Assembly: GCA_963700925.1 (NCBI GenBank)
Contig: OY969553.1
Span: 2,232,001 to 2,296,000 of the forward strand
Source: CAWJMD01 sp963700925
GTDB lineage: Bacteria > Actinomycetota > Actinomycetes > Actinomycetales > CAWJMD01
DNA length: 64,000 nucleotides
Direction of reading: 5' to 3'
In this document: positions 32,922 to 40,601 of the stretch, piece by piece
Layout: each line of letters begins with the position of its first letter
Position numbering within the stretch: the first letter of the stretch is position 1
Translations under genes and position numbers: made by a program
Notes under the pieces: model-generated
What the model was told of the DNA's origin: nothing
Seen by the model: the letters and a program-made list of their open reading frames with translations, nothing else
Databases searched by the model: none

Positions 32922-33401
32922 ATGACCTCAGCAGCGGCTCACCGCGGTCCGGAGACGGATGCGCGGGAGCTGGTGGCTTCGACCCAGCGCGGTGACGCGC
33001 GGGCGATCTCGGTGCCCCACCGGGCAGCCGGGGTGCCGGCCGCACGCCGCGCGCTGCTCAAGGACATCGTTCCCCAGCTCGACGCGGCCGTCGTCCACGA
33101 AACGGCAGTGGTCGCCTCCGAGCTGCTGGGCAACGCGATCCTGCATGCAAGCCCTCTCGAGGACGGACGGGTACGCCTGCGCTGGCAGGTGCGAGGCGGT
33201 GTCGTCGACCTCGAGGTGACGGACGGGGGGTCGCGCAAGCAGATCCGGCCGCTGCGCGTGACGCCGCTGTCGACGCACGGCCGCGGGCTGCGCATCGTGC
33301 GTCACCTCGCTCACGAGTGGGGAGTGATCGAGGACGACGCCGGCCACCGCACGGTGTGGGCGTGCCTCGGTGGCCCGTCCCGGCGCCGCCGCCGCGCCTG
33401 A
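32922..33401 (+). CDS. RsbW-like ATP-binding (HATPase_c) protein
   Basis: 159 residues from ATG 32922. It has the compact GHKL fold of anti-sigma-factor serine kinases: ETAVVASELLGNAILHASPL is the N-box with the metal-binding Asn, DLEVTDGGSR the G1 region, and THGRGLRIVRHLAHEWGV the G2/lid. Such proteins bind an anti-anti-sigma factor or sigma-B-type factor, but no partner gene is nearby. It precedes the DUF5926 gene by 15 bases. Confidence 0.8.
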   Translation: MTSAAAHRGPETDARELVASTQRGDARAISVPHRAAGVPAARRALLKDIVPQLDAAVVHETAVVASELLGNAILHASPLEDGRVRLRWQVRGGVVDLEVTDGGSRKQIRPLRVTPLSTHGRGLRIVRHLAHEWGVIEDDAGHRTVWACLGGPSRRRRRA

Positions 33402-33402
33402 C

Positions 33403-33408
33403 TAGTCT
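33403..33408 (+). promoter_or_regulatory. -10 box for a near-leaderless DUF5926 transcript
   Basis: TAGTCT ends eight bases before ATG 33417, with no Shine-Dalgarno between. It lies across the end of the upstream RsbW-like gene (stop 33399-33401). Confidence 0.4.
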
Positions 33409-33416
33409 CGCTGACC

Positions 33417-34397
33417 ATGGGAAAGAAGTCTCGACGGGCGCGATCGTCCGCAGCCGGCTCGGGTACAGCGGTGGCCGACATCGACCCGGCCGACGTTCCG
33501 GTCGTCGGTCTGCGCGAGCCGTGCCCCTGCGGTAGCGGCAAGCGGTACAAGCTGTGCCACGGACGGGGGGCCGCCATCACCGAGATGGCCTTGGTGACAA
33601 GGCCTTTCGCGGGTCTGGCACACGAGGGCGACTGGGTGGCCATGCGCGAGGTGGTGCCCGCCGCGACGGCCACCGTCCGCACGACTGCTGAGTTCGGATC
33701 GCACGAGGTGATCGTCGCGACGATGCTGCCGATGGCGTGGGCCGCGCTGCACCGGCCCGACGGGGCACTGCTCGTCGGCCTGCAGACGCAGGGCGGCTCG
33801 GGTGACCCGAGCCGCGACACGGCTGCTGCGCTCCTGGCGGCGAAGGAGGTGGAGCCCGGCACGCCGATCGCGGGCGTTGGCCTGCCCGGTGCCGGACCGC
33901 GGCTGCAGGACGTGCTCGACTCCGACTCGGGCTTCGACGTCCGCGTTCGAGAGGGGTTCGACTTCTGGCTGGCCGACGACGCGGAGCAGACCGACGACGT
34001 GCGCGAGTCGATGGAGCGCGCCAATGCGTCGGTGATCCCGACCGAGCGGCTGGTGTCGGTCGAGTCGGCCTACTGGTGCCGGATCGGTGATCGCAGCCAC
34101 CTGCGCTGGGTGCTGCCGCACGACGAGGAGCCGCTGCTCGACGCGATCGCGCGGCTGCACGCCCGGGGCGGCTCGAACCTCGGTGAGGGCACCCGGTACA
34201 TCGGCGCCTTCCGCGCGCACGGGCTGCTGGTGCCGGTCTGGGACCTCGCGCACGGAGCGGTGGCCGACGACGTCGAGGAGCCCGCGCAGGCTTTTGCGGC
34301 ACGCCTTGATGAGGCGCTGGCCGAGACCGGCGACCTGACCACCGAGGAGCGCCGCGCCCGCGCCGGCGTCGTGTCGCGCCAGCTCACCCTGCGCTGA
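33417..34397 (+). CDS. DUF5926 family protein with SEC-C motif
   Basis: 326 residues from ATG 33417. A basic N-terminus leads to the SEC-C zinc motif P-C-P-C-G-S-G-K-R-Y-K-L-C-H (residues about 39-52), with the usual Cys/His ligands. The rest is one large globular domain (YWCRIGDRSHLRWVLPHDEE, NLGEGTRYIGAFRAHGLLVP) that defines DUF5926, a conserved single-copy family of actinobacteria with unknown role. SEC-C motifs often contact SecA-like or ribosomal partners. Converges with a lipoprotein gene three bases away. Confidence 0.85.
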   Translation: MGKKSRRARSSAAGSGTAVADIDPADVPVVGLREPCPCGSGKRYKLCHGRGAAITEMALVTRPFAGLAHEGDWVAMREVVPAATATVRTTAEFGSHEVIVATMLPMAWAALHRPDGALLVGLQTQGGSGDPSRDTAAALLAAKEVEPGTPIAGVGLPGAGPRLQDVLDSDSGFDVRVREGFDFWLADDAEQTDDVRESMERANASVIPTERLVSVESAYWCRIGDRSHLRWVLPHDEEPLLDAIARLHARGGSNLGEGTRYIGAFRAHGLLVPVWDLAHGAVADDVEEPAQAFAARLDEALAETGDLTTEERRARAGVVSRQLTLR

Positions 34398-34400
34398 GGG

Positions 34401-35189
34401 TCAGCTGGAGGGCTGCAGGAGCTCGGTCAGCAGCGTGGGCGCCTTGAGCTGACCGGCCAGCACTCCAGACTCGACCTGCCATTCCCGCTGGACTGTTGTG
34501 CCGTCGGTCATGTCGAAGCGCAGCAACGCTGCTTCCTCCTGGCTAGACCATGGCGAGCGCAGCGTTGGTGTCGCGAGCACGGCGTCGACCACTCGCGCCA
34601 CATCTGCCGGGTCCTGCACCGTGCGCAGGATGTCCTCGTCGCGCTCGCCGCCCACGTGATGGACCGCCTTCACCTTCCCGCGCAGGTCGAGCAGGTCCTC
34701 CCCGGTGGCCGCACCGTCAATCGTGAACGGCTCGTAGACCCGCCACTCGCCCCGCTCGAGAGCCGCGAGACGGAAGTTGGTGCGGTAACCGTCGACCGCC
34801 CGCAGCTCGGTGCCTGCGGGCAGGTAGGCGGCGTCACCCTCGCGCTGCTCGTGGCCCGTCCCGACGACGTCCGCGATCCGACAGTTGACCGTCGCCACCA
34901 CGTCCCCCACAGCCGACGCAGGAACGATTACCTCGGGCCCGTACGCGGCATGGAACGAGACTCCGTCGACGATGACGAAGTCCGCCCAGTCGATCGTGTA
35001 GTTCTCGCTGGCGCCGGGTGGCGGGCAGGGAGCCGCGGGAGGGACCGCTGTCAGCGATGCGGTTGCAGCGGCGGACGACGTCTGCATGGTGGTCTCGTCT
35101 GTCTGCGCGTCGGCGCCGCAGCCGGCTGCGGCAACAAGGAGCACACAGGTTCCGGGGAGCCACCGGAACCCGGCTGGCAAGGAGCGCAT
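34401..35189 (-). CDS. lipoprotein of unknown function
   Basis: 262 residues from ATG 35189. The signal peptide contains an unusual extra Cys (GTCVLLVAAAGC); the lipobox A-A-G-C gives the lipidated Cys about residue 24. A Thr/Ala/Ser linker follows, then one folded domain with two Cys (APCPPPG, VNCRIAD). Segments such as YTIDWADFVIVDGVSFHA and GTELRAVDGYRTNFRLAALE suggest a beta-rich fold. No family recognised. The gene is isolated, between DUF5926 and arginine deiminase. Confidence 0.75.
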   Translation of the reverse strand: MRSLPAGFRWLPGTCVLLVAAAGCGADAQTDETTMQTSSAAATASLTAVPPAAPCPPPGASENYTIDWADFVIVDGVSFHAAYGPEVIVPASAVGDVVATVNCRIADVVGTGHEQREGDAAYLPAGTELRAVDGYRTNFRLAALERGEWRVYEPFTIDGAATGEDLLDLRGKVKAVHHVGGERDEDILRTVQDPADVARVVDAVLATPTLRSPWSSQEEAALLRFDMTDGTTVQREWQVESGVLAGQLKAPTLLTELLQPSS

Positions 35190-35243
35190 GCCGGTGGGAC
35201 GCGTCGCGTGGGGCTTCGGTTCCTGTGTCTCCTCAGAAGCGCC

Positions 35244-36521
35244 TCAGACCGGCAGCGGGTCGCGCGAGATCGGGCACGACATGCACCGGGGACCGCCGCG
35301 TCCAGAACCCAGCTCGGTGCCACTGATCGCGATCACCTCGATGCCATGGTGTTCGAGCCGGGCGTTGGTCTCGATGTTGCGCTCGTAGGCGACCACGACG
35401 CCCGGGGCGAGGGCGAGGGTGTTGTTGCCGTCGTCCCACTGCTCGCGCTCGGCGGTGACGGGGTCGAGCCCGGTGTCGATCACCCGCAGGCGCTCGATCT
35501 GCATCGCAGCGGCCGCGGCCTCGAGGAACGGCTGCGGGCCGGTGACGTGCACGTCGTCGTTGGCGGCGGTCACCGTGTACGCGGCGAGTGTGTGGGCGAT
35601 GTTCGGGTACATCACGACGGCGTCGGCGTCGACCATGGTGCAGACCGTGTCGAGGTGCATCGTCGCGCGCTCCTGCGCGATCGGCACGGCCAGCACCGTG
35701 TGGGCGACTCCCGCCGAAAACACCTGTCGTGCAAGCCTTTCGACTCCAGCCGGCGTTGTTCGCTCGCCGGTTCCGACAGCGAGCACACCCTTACCGAGCA
35801 CCAGCACGTCGCCACCCTCGACGTGCTCCATCGACGGCTCGTAGACGAGCTGCGTGCCCGCAAACCGCGGGTGGTGCGTGTAGATGATCCGAGTCAGCGA
35901 GGTCTCGCGCTCGCGGGCGGGCATGGCCAGCGACGTCACGGCGACGCGGTCGCCGATCCACACCGAAGAGTCGCGCGTGAAGAGCAGATTGGGCAGCGGG
36001 TCCACGACGAAGTCGGCGGGGTCGTGCAGCACCGACACCAGACCAGGGTCGGCGACCGGACGGGCGTGCTCGAGCTCGTCGAGGCGCAACCCGGCCATTA
36101 GCACGCCGGCCAGTGCGGCGGACTCGAGCTCGTCGACGTACGCCTTGACCCGGCGCGCCATCGTGACGCCGAGACGCGGATCGGCGAGCACCGCGTCGAC
36201 CGCGTCGACTCGCGCCTGCGGGACGGCCAGCGCCTCCTCCACCAGTCCGGCCAGGTAGAGCACCTCGACACCCCGGTCGCGCAGCGCGTCGGCGAACGCG
36301 TCGTGCTCGTCCTGCGCGCGCGAGACCCACGGGATGCCGTCGAACAGCAAGCGGTCGTTGTTGCGGGGCGTCAGGCGCGAGAGCTCGGGTCCGGGGCGAT
36401 GCAGCACGACCGAGCGCAGGCGACCGACCTCACTGGTCACCTCGTGCGGTGCGTCAGCGGTCACGGTGCGCGCGTCCCCGGCCTCGGCCGTCGCGGACAG
36501 GGTTCCGGTGCTCTCGCTCAT
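35244..36521 (-). CDS. arcA: arginine deiminase
   Basis: 425 residues from ATG 36521, confirmed by a TAGCCT box seven bases upstream. The family motifs are present: PRNNDRLLFDGIPWVSRAQD, FTRDSSVWIG, EGGDVLVLGKG, MHLDTVCTMVD with catalytic His, DDGNNTLAL, and the C-terminal G-G-P-R-C-M-S-C-P, where the first Cys is the nucleophile. It converts arginine to citrulline and ammonia, the first step of the ADI pathway. No arcB, arcC or arcD gene is adjacent, so it may serve acid resistance or nitrogen supply with partners elsewhere. Confidence 0.93.
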   Translation of the reverse strand: MSESTGTLSATAEAGDARTVTADAPHEVTSEVGRLRSVVLHRPGPELSRLTPRNNDRLLFDGIPWVSRAQDEHDAFADALRDRGVEVLYLAGLVEEALAVPQARVDAVDAVLADPRLGVTMARRVKAYVDELESAALAGVLMAGLRLDELEHARPVADPGLVSVLHDPADFVVDPLPNLLFTRDSSVWIGDRVAVTSLAMPARERETSLTRIIYTHHPRFAGTQLVYEPSMEHVEGGDVLVLGKGVLAVGTGERTTPAGVERLARQVFSAGVAHTVLAVPIAQERATMHLDTVCTMVDADAVVMYPNIAHTLAAYTVTAANDDVHVTGPQPFLEAAAAAMQIERLRVIDTGLDPVTAEREQWDDGNNTLALAPGVVVAYERNIETNARLEHHGIEVIAISGTELGSGRGGPRCMSCPISRDPLPV

Positions 36522-36528
36522 GGCCGGG

Positions 36529-36534
36529 AGGCTA
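36529..36534 (-). promoter_or_regulatory. -10 box for leaderless arcA transcript
   Basis: Read on the minus strand, TAGCCT ends seven bases before ATG 36521 and there is no Shine-Dalgarno. Confidence 0.5.
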
Positions 36535-36605
36535 GCGGCTGACCAGCATGTGAGAAGTCCTGTGGTCCCCGGATGACCCACGCGTAGTTCGGCCGTTGTG
36601 CAGGA

Positions 36606-37103
36606 ATGGCCACTGGACTCTTCTTCCCGCGCGTCGTCGACGAGGTCACCGTGCGGCTGGTGGCGGCCCAGGTGCTGGTCGTGACGTCGCTCGCCGCGGC
36701 GACCGGCTGGCTGTGGCTGTTCGGCCTGCTCGCGGTCGACTTCACGCTTCGCGTCGCCTACGGGCCACGCAGCCCCCTCGCCCACGTCGCTCGGCGCTTC
36801 CTGCGTCCGCGGATCGCGGCCGAGGTGCGGCCGACGCCGGGCCCGCCGAAACGCTTCGCCGCCACCCTCGGCGCGGTGATGTCAGTGCTCGTCGTCGTGT
36901 TCGCTTACGGCACCGGATGGACGGCAGCCGCCTGGGTCGTCGTCGCCGCGATGGTGGTCTTCCCGTTCCTCGAGGCGGCGTTCGGGCTGTGCGTCGGATG
37001 CCAGGTCTTCGCGCTGCTGATGCGGCTGGGCGCGATACCGCAGGCGGTGTGCGAGGACTGCGCGGACATCTCCAGGCGCCGCCCGTCCACCCTCGAGGCC
37101 TGA
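36606..37103 (+). CDS. DUF4395 family membrane protein
   Basis: 165 residues from ATG 36606. About four membrane helices in two pairs (residues 22-45, 75-125), with the conserved RPRIAAEV start of the second half and the LCVGCQVF motif near residue 133, plus a cytoplasmic C-terminus with two Cys (VCEDCADIS). These match DUF4395, often encoded beside rhodanese or thioredoxin genes and thought to handle sulfur species, although no such partner is next to it here. Confidence 0.85.
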   Translation: MATGLFFPRVVDEVTVRLVAAQVLVVTSLAAATGWLWLFGLLAVDFTLRVAYGPRSPLAHVARRFLRPRIAAEVRPTPGPPKRFAATLGAVMSVLVVVFAYGTGWTAAAWVVVAAMVVFPFLEAAFGLCVGCQVFALLMRLGAIPQAVCEDCADISRRRPSTLEA

Positions 37104-37144
37104 GCCCCGCTCTCGAGCCGGAGGGCGCCGCGAGGCGAACCCCC

Positions 37145-37150
37145 TACGCT
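37145..37150 (+). promoter_or_regulatory. -10 box for leaderless GT2 transcript
   Basis: TACGCT ends seven bases before GTG 37158; no ribosome-binding site is present. Confidence 0.5.
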
Positions 37151-37157
37151 GGCCGCC

Positions 37158-37928
37158 GTGAGCGCCGAGGCTTCTGTCGTCCCCGACCGCGTTGCGGTCG
37201 TCATCCCCGCCAAGGACGAGGCCGAGCGCATCGCCGCCACGGTGACGGCCGCGGCCTCGATCCCGGGGGTCGACCTGGTGGTCGTGGTCGACGACGGCAG
37301 CACCGACACCACCCAGCACCTCGCCCGTGACGCAGGTGCCGTCGTCGTGCGACACCAGCGCAACCGCGGCAAGGCGGCCGCGCTCGAGACCGGCGCGCAC
37401 GCCGTCGCGCTGCGCGAGATCAATCCGGGGGAGGGCCTGGAGGGCCAGGCGTCGCGTGCGCTCCTCTTCGTGGACGGTGACCTGGCCGGGACGGCAGCGA
37501 ACACCGCGCCACTGACGGTCCCGGTGCTGGCGGGTGAGGCCGACATGACGATCGCCCTGCTCCCGGCTCAGTCGACGCCCGGCGGCGGACGGGGCCTGGT
37601 GGTCAACCTGTCGCGCAAGGGCATCCTCCGGGCCACCGGCTGGACCGCGACGCAGCCGCTGTCGGGCATGCGGTGCCTGACCCGCGAGGCGTTCGAGGCC
37701 GCCCGTCCCCTCGCCAGGGGGTGGGGGGTCGAGACGGCGATGACGATCGACCTGCTGACGGCGGGCTTCAGGGTCGAGGAGGTGCCCTGCGACCTGCAGC
37801 ATCGCGTCAGCGGCACCGGCCTGGCAGCCCAGATGCACCGCGGCTCGCAGTACCGCGACGTCGCGCTGGCGCTCGCCGTCCGGCGTGCACGGGGTCTGGC
37901 CGGCGCGCTCCCCTGGAGGCGAGGCTGA
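37158..37928 (+). CDS. GT2-family glycosyltransferase
   Basis: 256 residues from GTG 37158. The GT-A fold motifs are clear: VAVVIPAKDEAERIAATVTA at the start, VVVVDDGSTDTT with the nucleotide-binding Asp, RNRGKAAALETG, and LLFVDGDLAG with the DxD metal motif. No membrane helix, so it probably acts at the inner face with nucleotide sugar and lipid-linked acceptor. Its stop overlaps the start of the GT-C mannosyltransferase gene, suggesting they build one cell-envelope glycan. Confidence 0.87.
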   Translation: MSAEASVVPDRVAVVIPAKDEAERIAATVTAAASIPGVDLVVVVDDGSTDTTQHLARDAGAVVVRHQRNRGKAAALETGAHAVALREINPGEGLEGQASRALLFVDGDLAGTAANTAPLTVPVLAGEADMTIALLPAQSTPGGGRGLVVNLSRKGILRATGWTATQPLSGMRCLTREAFEAARPLARGWGVETAMTIDLLTAGFRVEEVPCDLQHRVSGTGLAAQMHRGSQYRDVALALAVRRARGLAGALPWRRG

Positions 37929-39442
37929 GCGCCGCGTCCCGCGGAAGGGGGGCCGCGGCGTGCCTGGCGGCTTCGGGGACGGCACTGCTGGGGGTGGCGG
38001 TGGCGGGCGAGTCCGCGGCCGTCCCCGGTCTGGGGGCCGCGGCCTGGCACCCGCCGTGGTCGTTCGGCGCGGGTCCCGACTCGGGGGCTGTGGCCATCGC
38101 CCTCGCGATCGGTTACGTGCTGAGTGCGGCTGGGGTGATGCTCGGGCTGTGGGCCGTTGCCGGCGGCGCGCGCCTGTCGCGGCGTGCCGGGCTCGTGGCG
38201 TCCCTCGCGGTGTGCGCGGCGGTGCTGTGCGTGCCGCCGGTGGGGTCGGGCGACCACCTCAACTACGCGGCTTACGGACGGATCGCCGCCGCGGGTGACG
38301 ACCCCTACGTCGAGCGCCCGACGTCGTGGCGCGACGGAACGGACCCGGTGGCCTCGGCGTCGCAGCCGCCCTGGGCGGGAACCCGTAGCGTGTACGGCCC
38401 GGTAGCGACTGCGGCACAGGCCATGTCGTCGCTCGTCGGGGGTGACTCGCTGCGGCTGACGGTGTGGGTCTGGCAGCTCGTGGTCGTGTGTGCGTTCGCC
38501 GCCTGCGGATGGATGCTGACCAGGCTGGCGACCCGTGCCGGGCCAGACTCGCTCCTGGGCCCGATGCTGGGATCGGACCCGTCCGCCGCCAGAACGCGCG
38601 TGCTGGTGCTGTGGACCCTCAACCCGTTCGTGGTGGGCACCGCAGTGCTGGGCGCCCACGTCGACGTGCTGGCCGTCGCGTTCGCCCTGGCCGCGGTCAG
38701 TCTGACCCGGCACGCGCCGCTGCTCGCAGGCGCCGCCGTCGGGGCAGCCGCCGCGGTCAAGCTGCCCTACGTGCTGGTAGCCATTGCGCTGTGCTGGGCC
38801 GTCCGGCACCTGGGTTGGAAGGGTCTGGGGCACGCCGCTCTCGGCATCGTCGGCGCGCTCGCGGTGTGGTTGCCGACGCACTGGTGGGCAGGTGACCACG
38901 TCTACGACCAGCTCGAGCGAGCGAGGTCGTTCGTGTCGCTGGCGACTCCGTGGCGCCCCCTTGTCGACTGGCTCGAGACCGACCTGCCGTCGGAGCCGGT
39001 GCGTGCCGCGGTGATGACCACCGCGGTGCCCCTCGCGCTGGTCGCGATGGCGGTGCTCACAGCTCTGGTGCGGAGGCAGCCGGTGGCGGCGGGCGACGAG
39101 GTCACCGCCTCGGCTGCCCGGGCCATGCTCGTCGTCGTCGGTGGTTGGGTCCTGGTCGCGCCCTACGCGCTGCCCTGGTACGACGTCGGCATCTGGGCGC
39201 CGCTCGTCCTGATGGCGCCCTCCGTGCTCGACCAGGCGATGGTGGCCCGCTCAGCGATCCTCGCGCTGGCCTACGTGCCGGGCAGGGTGGTGGGGCTGTC
39301 TCCGCAGGTCGAGGAGGTGACGCTCGGGTTCAGGACGCTGGTGGCGCCTTGGCTGATCGGACTGCTTCTGCTGGCGATGCTCGGCTTCGCCATGCGCAGC
39401 GTGCTGGTCGGGCGCTTTCGTCCTATCCGCCCGGTTCCGTAG
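37925..39442 (+). CDS. GT-C (MptB/GT87-like) polyprenol-phosphate mannosyltransferase, probable CTG start
   Basis: 505 residues if started at CTG 37925, which overlaps the GT2 stop as CTGA; the next in-frame standard codon (GTG near 37995) would cut into the first membrane helix. About eleven hydrophobic helices. The first loop has GDHLNYAAYGRIAAAGDDPY, with an acidic Asp as in GT-C enzymes, and later LWTLNPFVVGTAVLGAHVDV, a landmark of MptA/MptB-type alpha-1,6-mannosyltransferases of mannan and lipoglycan assembly. Its TAG stop is part of the -10 box of the next gene. Confidence 0.8.
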   Translation: MSAASRGRGAAACLAASGTALLGVAVAGESAAVPGLGAAAWHPPWSFGAGPDSGAVAIALAIGYVLSAAGVMLGLWAVAGGARLSRRAGLVASLAVCAAVLCVPPVGSGDHLNYAAYGRIAAAGDDPYVERPTSWRDGTDPVASASQPPWAGTRSVYGPVATAAQAMSSLVGGDSLRLTVWVWQLVVVCAFAACGWMLTRLATRAGPDSLLGPMLGSDPSAARTRVLVLWTLNPFVVGTAVLGAHVDVLAVAFALAAVSLTRHAPLLAGAAVGAAAAVKLPYVLVAIALCWAVRHLGWKGLGHAALGIVGALAVWLPTHWWAGDHVYDQLERARSFVSLATPWRPLVDWLETDLPSEPVRAAVMTTAVPLALVAMAVLTALVRRQPVAAGDEVTASAARAMLVVVGGWVLVAPYALPWYDVGIWAPLVLMAPSVLDQAMVARSAILALAYVPGRVVGLSPQVEEVTLGFRTLVAPWLIGLLLLAMLGFAMRSVLVGRFRPIRPVP

Positions 39443-39445
39443 GAT
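39440..39445 (+). promoter_or_regulatory. -10 box embedded in a stop codon (CAP gene)
   Basis: TAGGAT: its first three bases are the stop of the mannosyltransferase gene. It ends six bases before ATG 39452 with no Shine-Dalgarno, implying a leaderless transcript. Confidence 0.5.
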
Positions 39446-39451
39446 CTATCG

Positions 39452-40210
39452 ATGACCAGCGACCGGACGGACGTGCCAGCGCGGGCGCTGCCGCGTCCGC
39501 GTCGGGTCGCCGCGATGGTCGCGGCGGTGGCGGTGGCCGTCGCTGCAGTTGTCGCGGTGGTATCGGGTCTCGGACCTTTCAGCGCCCCGGACACCGGTCG
39601 CCCCGCGGCCCTCGACGCCGCCCCGGTCTCACCTACCGGCCACACCGAGGGCGCGGCGCCCGTGGTCACGGCAGGGGCCGCCTCGGACCTCGCGGTCGCA
39701 GCGCTGCCTCCCCTCGTGGCCAAGGCCGAGCCGCCCCCGCGCGCCCCCAGGGTTTCGCGGTCTGAGGATCGCGAGCCCCCCTCGTCCGGCGAACCCGCCC
39801 CGGCTCCTTCGCAGCCGGCCCCGGGAGTGGGCTCGCTGGTCACCCAGGTGCTGGCCCTGGTCAACGTCGAGCGCGTGGCGGCGGGATGCGGCGCGCTGAG
39901 CAACGACAGCCGGCTGGCGTCGGCCGCGCTGGCGCACAGCCGTGACATGGCGGCCAACGACTACTTCTCGCACGACAGCCAGGACGGCCGCTCGTTCGCC
40001 GACCGCATCAGCGCCGCGGGGTACTCGGGCGGCGCGATCGCCGAGAACATCGCGGCCGGGCAGTCGACGGCGACCGCCGTGGTCGCCGGCTGGATGGAGA
40101 GCGCCGGGCACCGCGCGAACATCCTCAACTGCGCGTACACCGACATGGGCCTGGGGTACGCGACCGGTGGCTCGTTCGGCACCTACTGGACGCAGGACTT
40201 CGGCGGCTAG
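39452..40210 (+). CDS. CAP-domain (SCP/PR-1, YkwD-like) secreted protein
   Basis: 252 residues from ATG 39452. A basic start and one long hydrophobic helix (about residues 20-43) act as signal or anchor; a Pro/Ala/Glu linker runs to about residue 130. The CAP domain covers residues 130-252: LVNVERVAAGCGALSNDSRL, LAHSRDMAANDYFSHDSQDG, ENIAAGQSTATAVVAGWMES, GHRANILNCAYTDMGLGYA, with the usual His and Glu cluster. Bacterial CAP proteins are extracellular and may bind lipids or act on the wall; the exact role is unknown. Confidence 0.88.
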   Translation: MTSDRTDVPARALPRPRRVAAMVAAVAVAVAAVVAVVSGLGPFSAPDTGRPAALDAAPVSPTGHTEGAAPVVTAGAASDLAVAALPPLVAKAEPPPRAPRVSRSEDREPPSSGEPAPAPSQPAPGVGSLVTQVLALVNVERVAAGCGALSNDSRLASAALAHSRDMAANDYFSHDSQDGRSFADRISAAGYSGGAIAENIAAGQSTATAVVAGWMESAGHRANILNCAYTDMGLGYATGGSFGTYWTQDFGG

Positions 40211-40217
40211 CAGGCGG

Positions 40218-40598
40218 TTAGAAGCCGTGGTGGACGGCCTCGACGTTGTTGCCGTCGGGGTCACGGAGGAAGACGCCGTAGTAGCCCTCGTGGTAGACGG
40301 GCCACTCCTTGGGCTCGTGCAGGACCTCGGAACCCGCTGCCACGGCGGCGTTGTGGACCTCATCGACTGCGTCCCGGCTCGGCGCGGTGAACGCGACATG
40401 GACCTCGCGGCCGCTGCCCACGGTCACGGGCCCCAGCCAGAAGTGCGGGAAGCCGTCGGGCCCGCTGAGACCCACGACGGTGGCGCCATCGCGCTCGAAC
40501 CGCATCGCTTCGCGCATCCCGATCGGCGCGAACACCGTCCGGTAGAAATCCGATGCTGCCTCGACGTCAGTGCACTGGATTGCGATGTGGTCCAACAT
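40218..40598 (-). CDS. VOC-family (glyoxalase-like) protein
   Basis: 126 residues, ATG 40598 with AGGAGG eight bases upstream. One VOC domain: MLDHIAIQCTDVEAASDFYR with the first metal-binding His, the middle HVAFTAPSRDAVDEVHNAAV with a second His, and VFLRDPDGNNVEAVHHGF with the terminal Glu. This set fits a metal-dependent dioxygenase, isomerase or antibiotic-resistance VOC protein; the substrate cannot be inferred. Lies three bases after the end of the large membrane protein gene's stop, same strand. Confidence 0.85.
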   Translation of the reverse strand: MLDHIAIQCTDVEAASDFYRTVFAPIGMREAMRFERDGATVVGLSGPDGFPHFWLGPVTVGSGREVHVAFTAPSRDAVDEVHNAAVAAGSEVLHEPKEWPVYHEGYYGVFLRDPDGNNVEAVHHGF

Positions 40599-40601
40599 CT
40601 T

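Noticed and set aside
34656..36101. 481-codon plus-strand frame opposite arginine deiminase
   Set aside because: The arcA motifs on the minus strand are complete; the other frame is Arg/His/Val-rich without domains.
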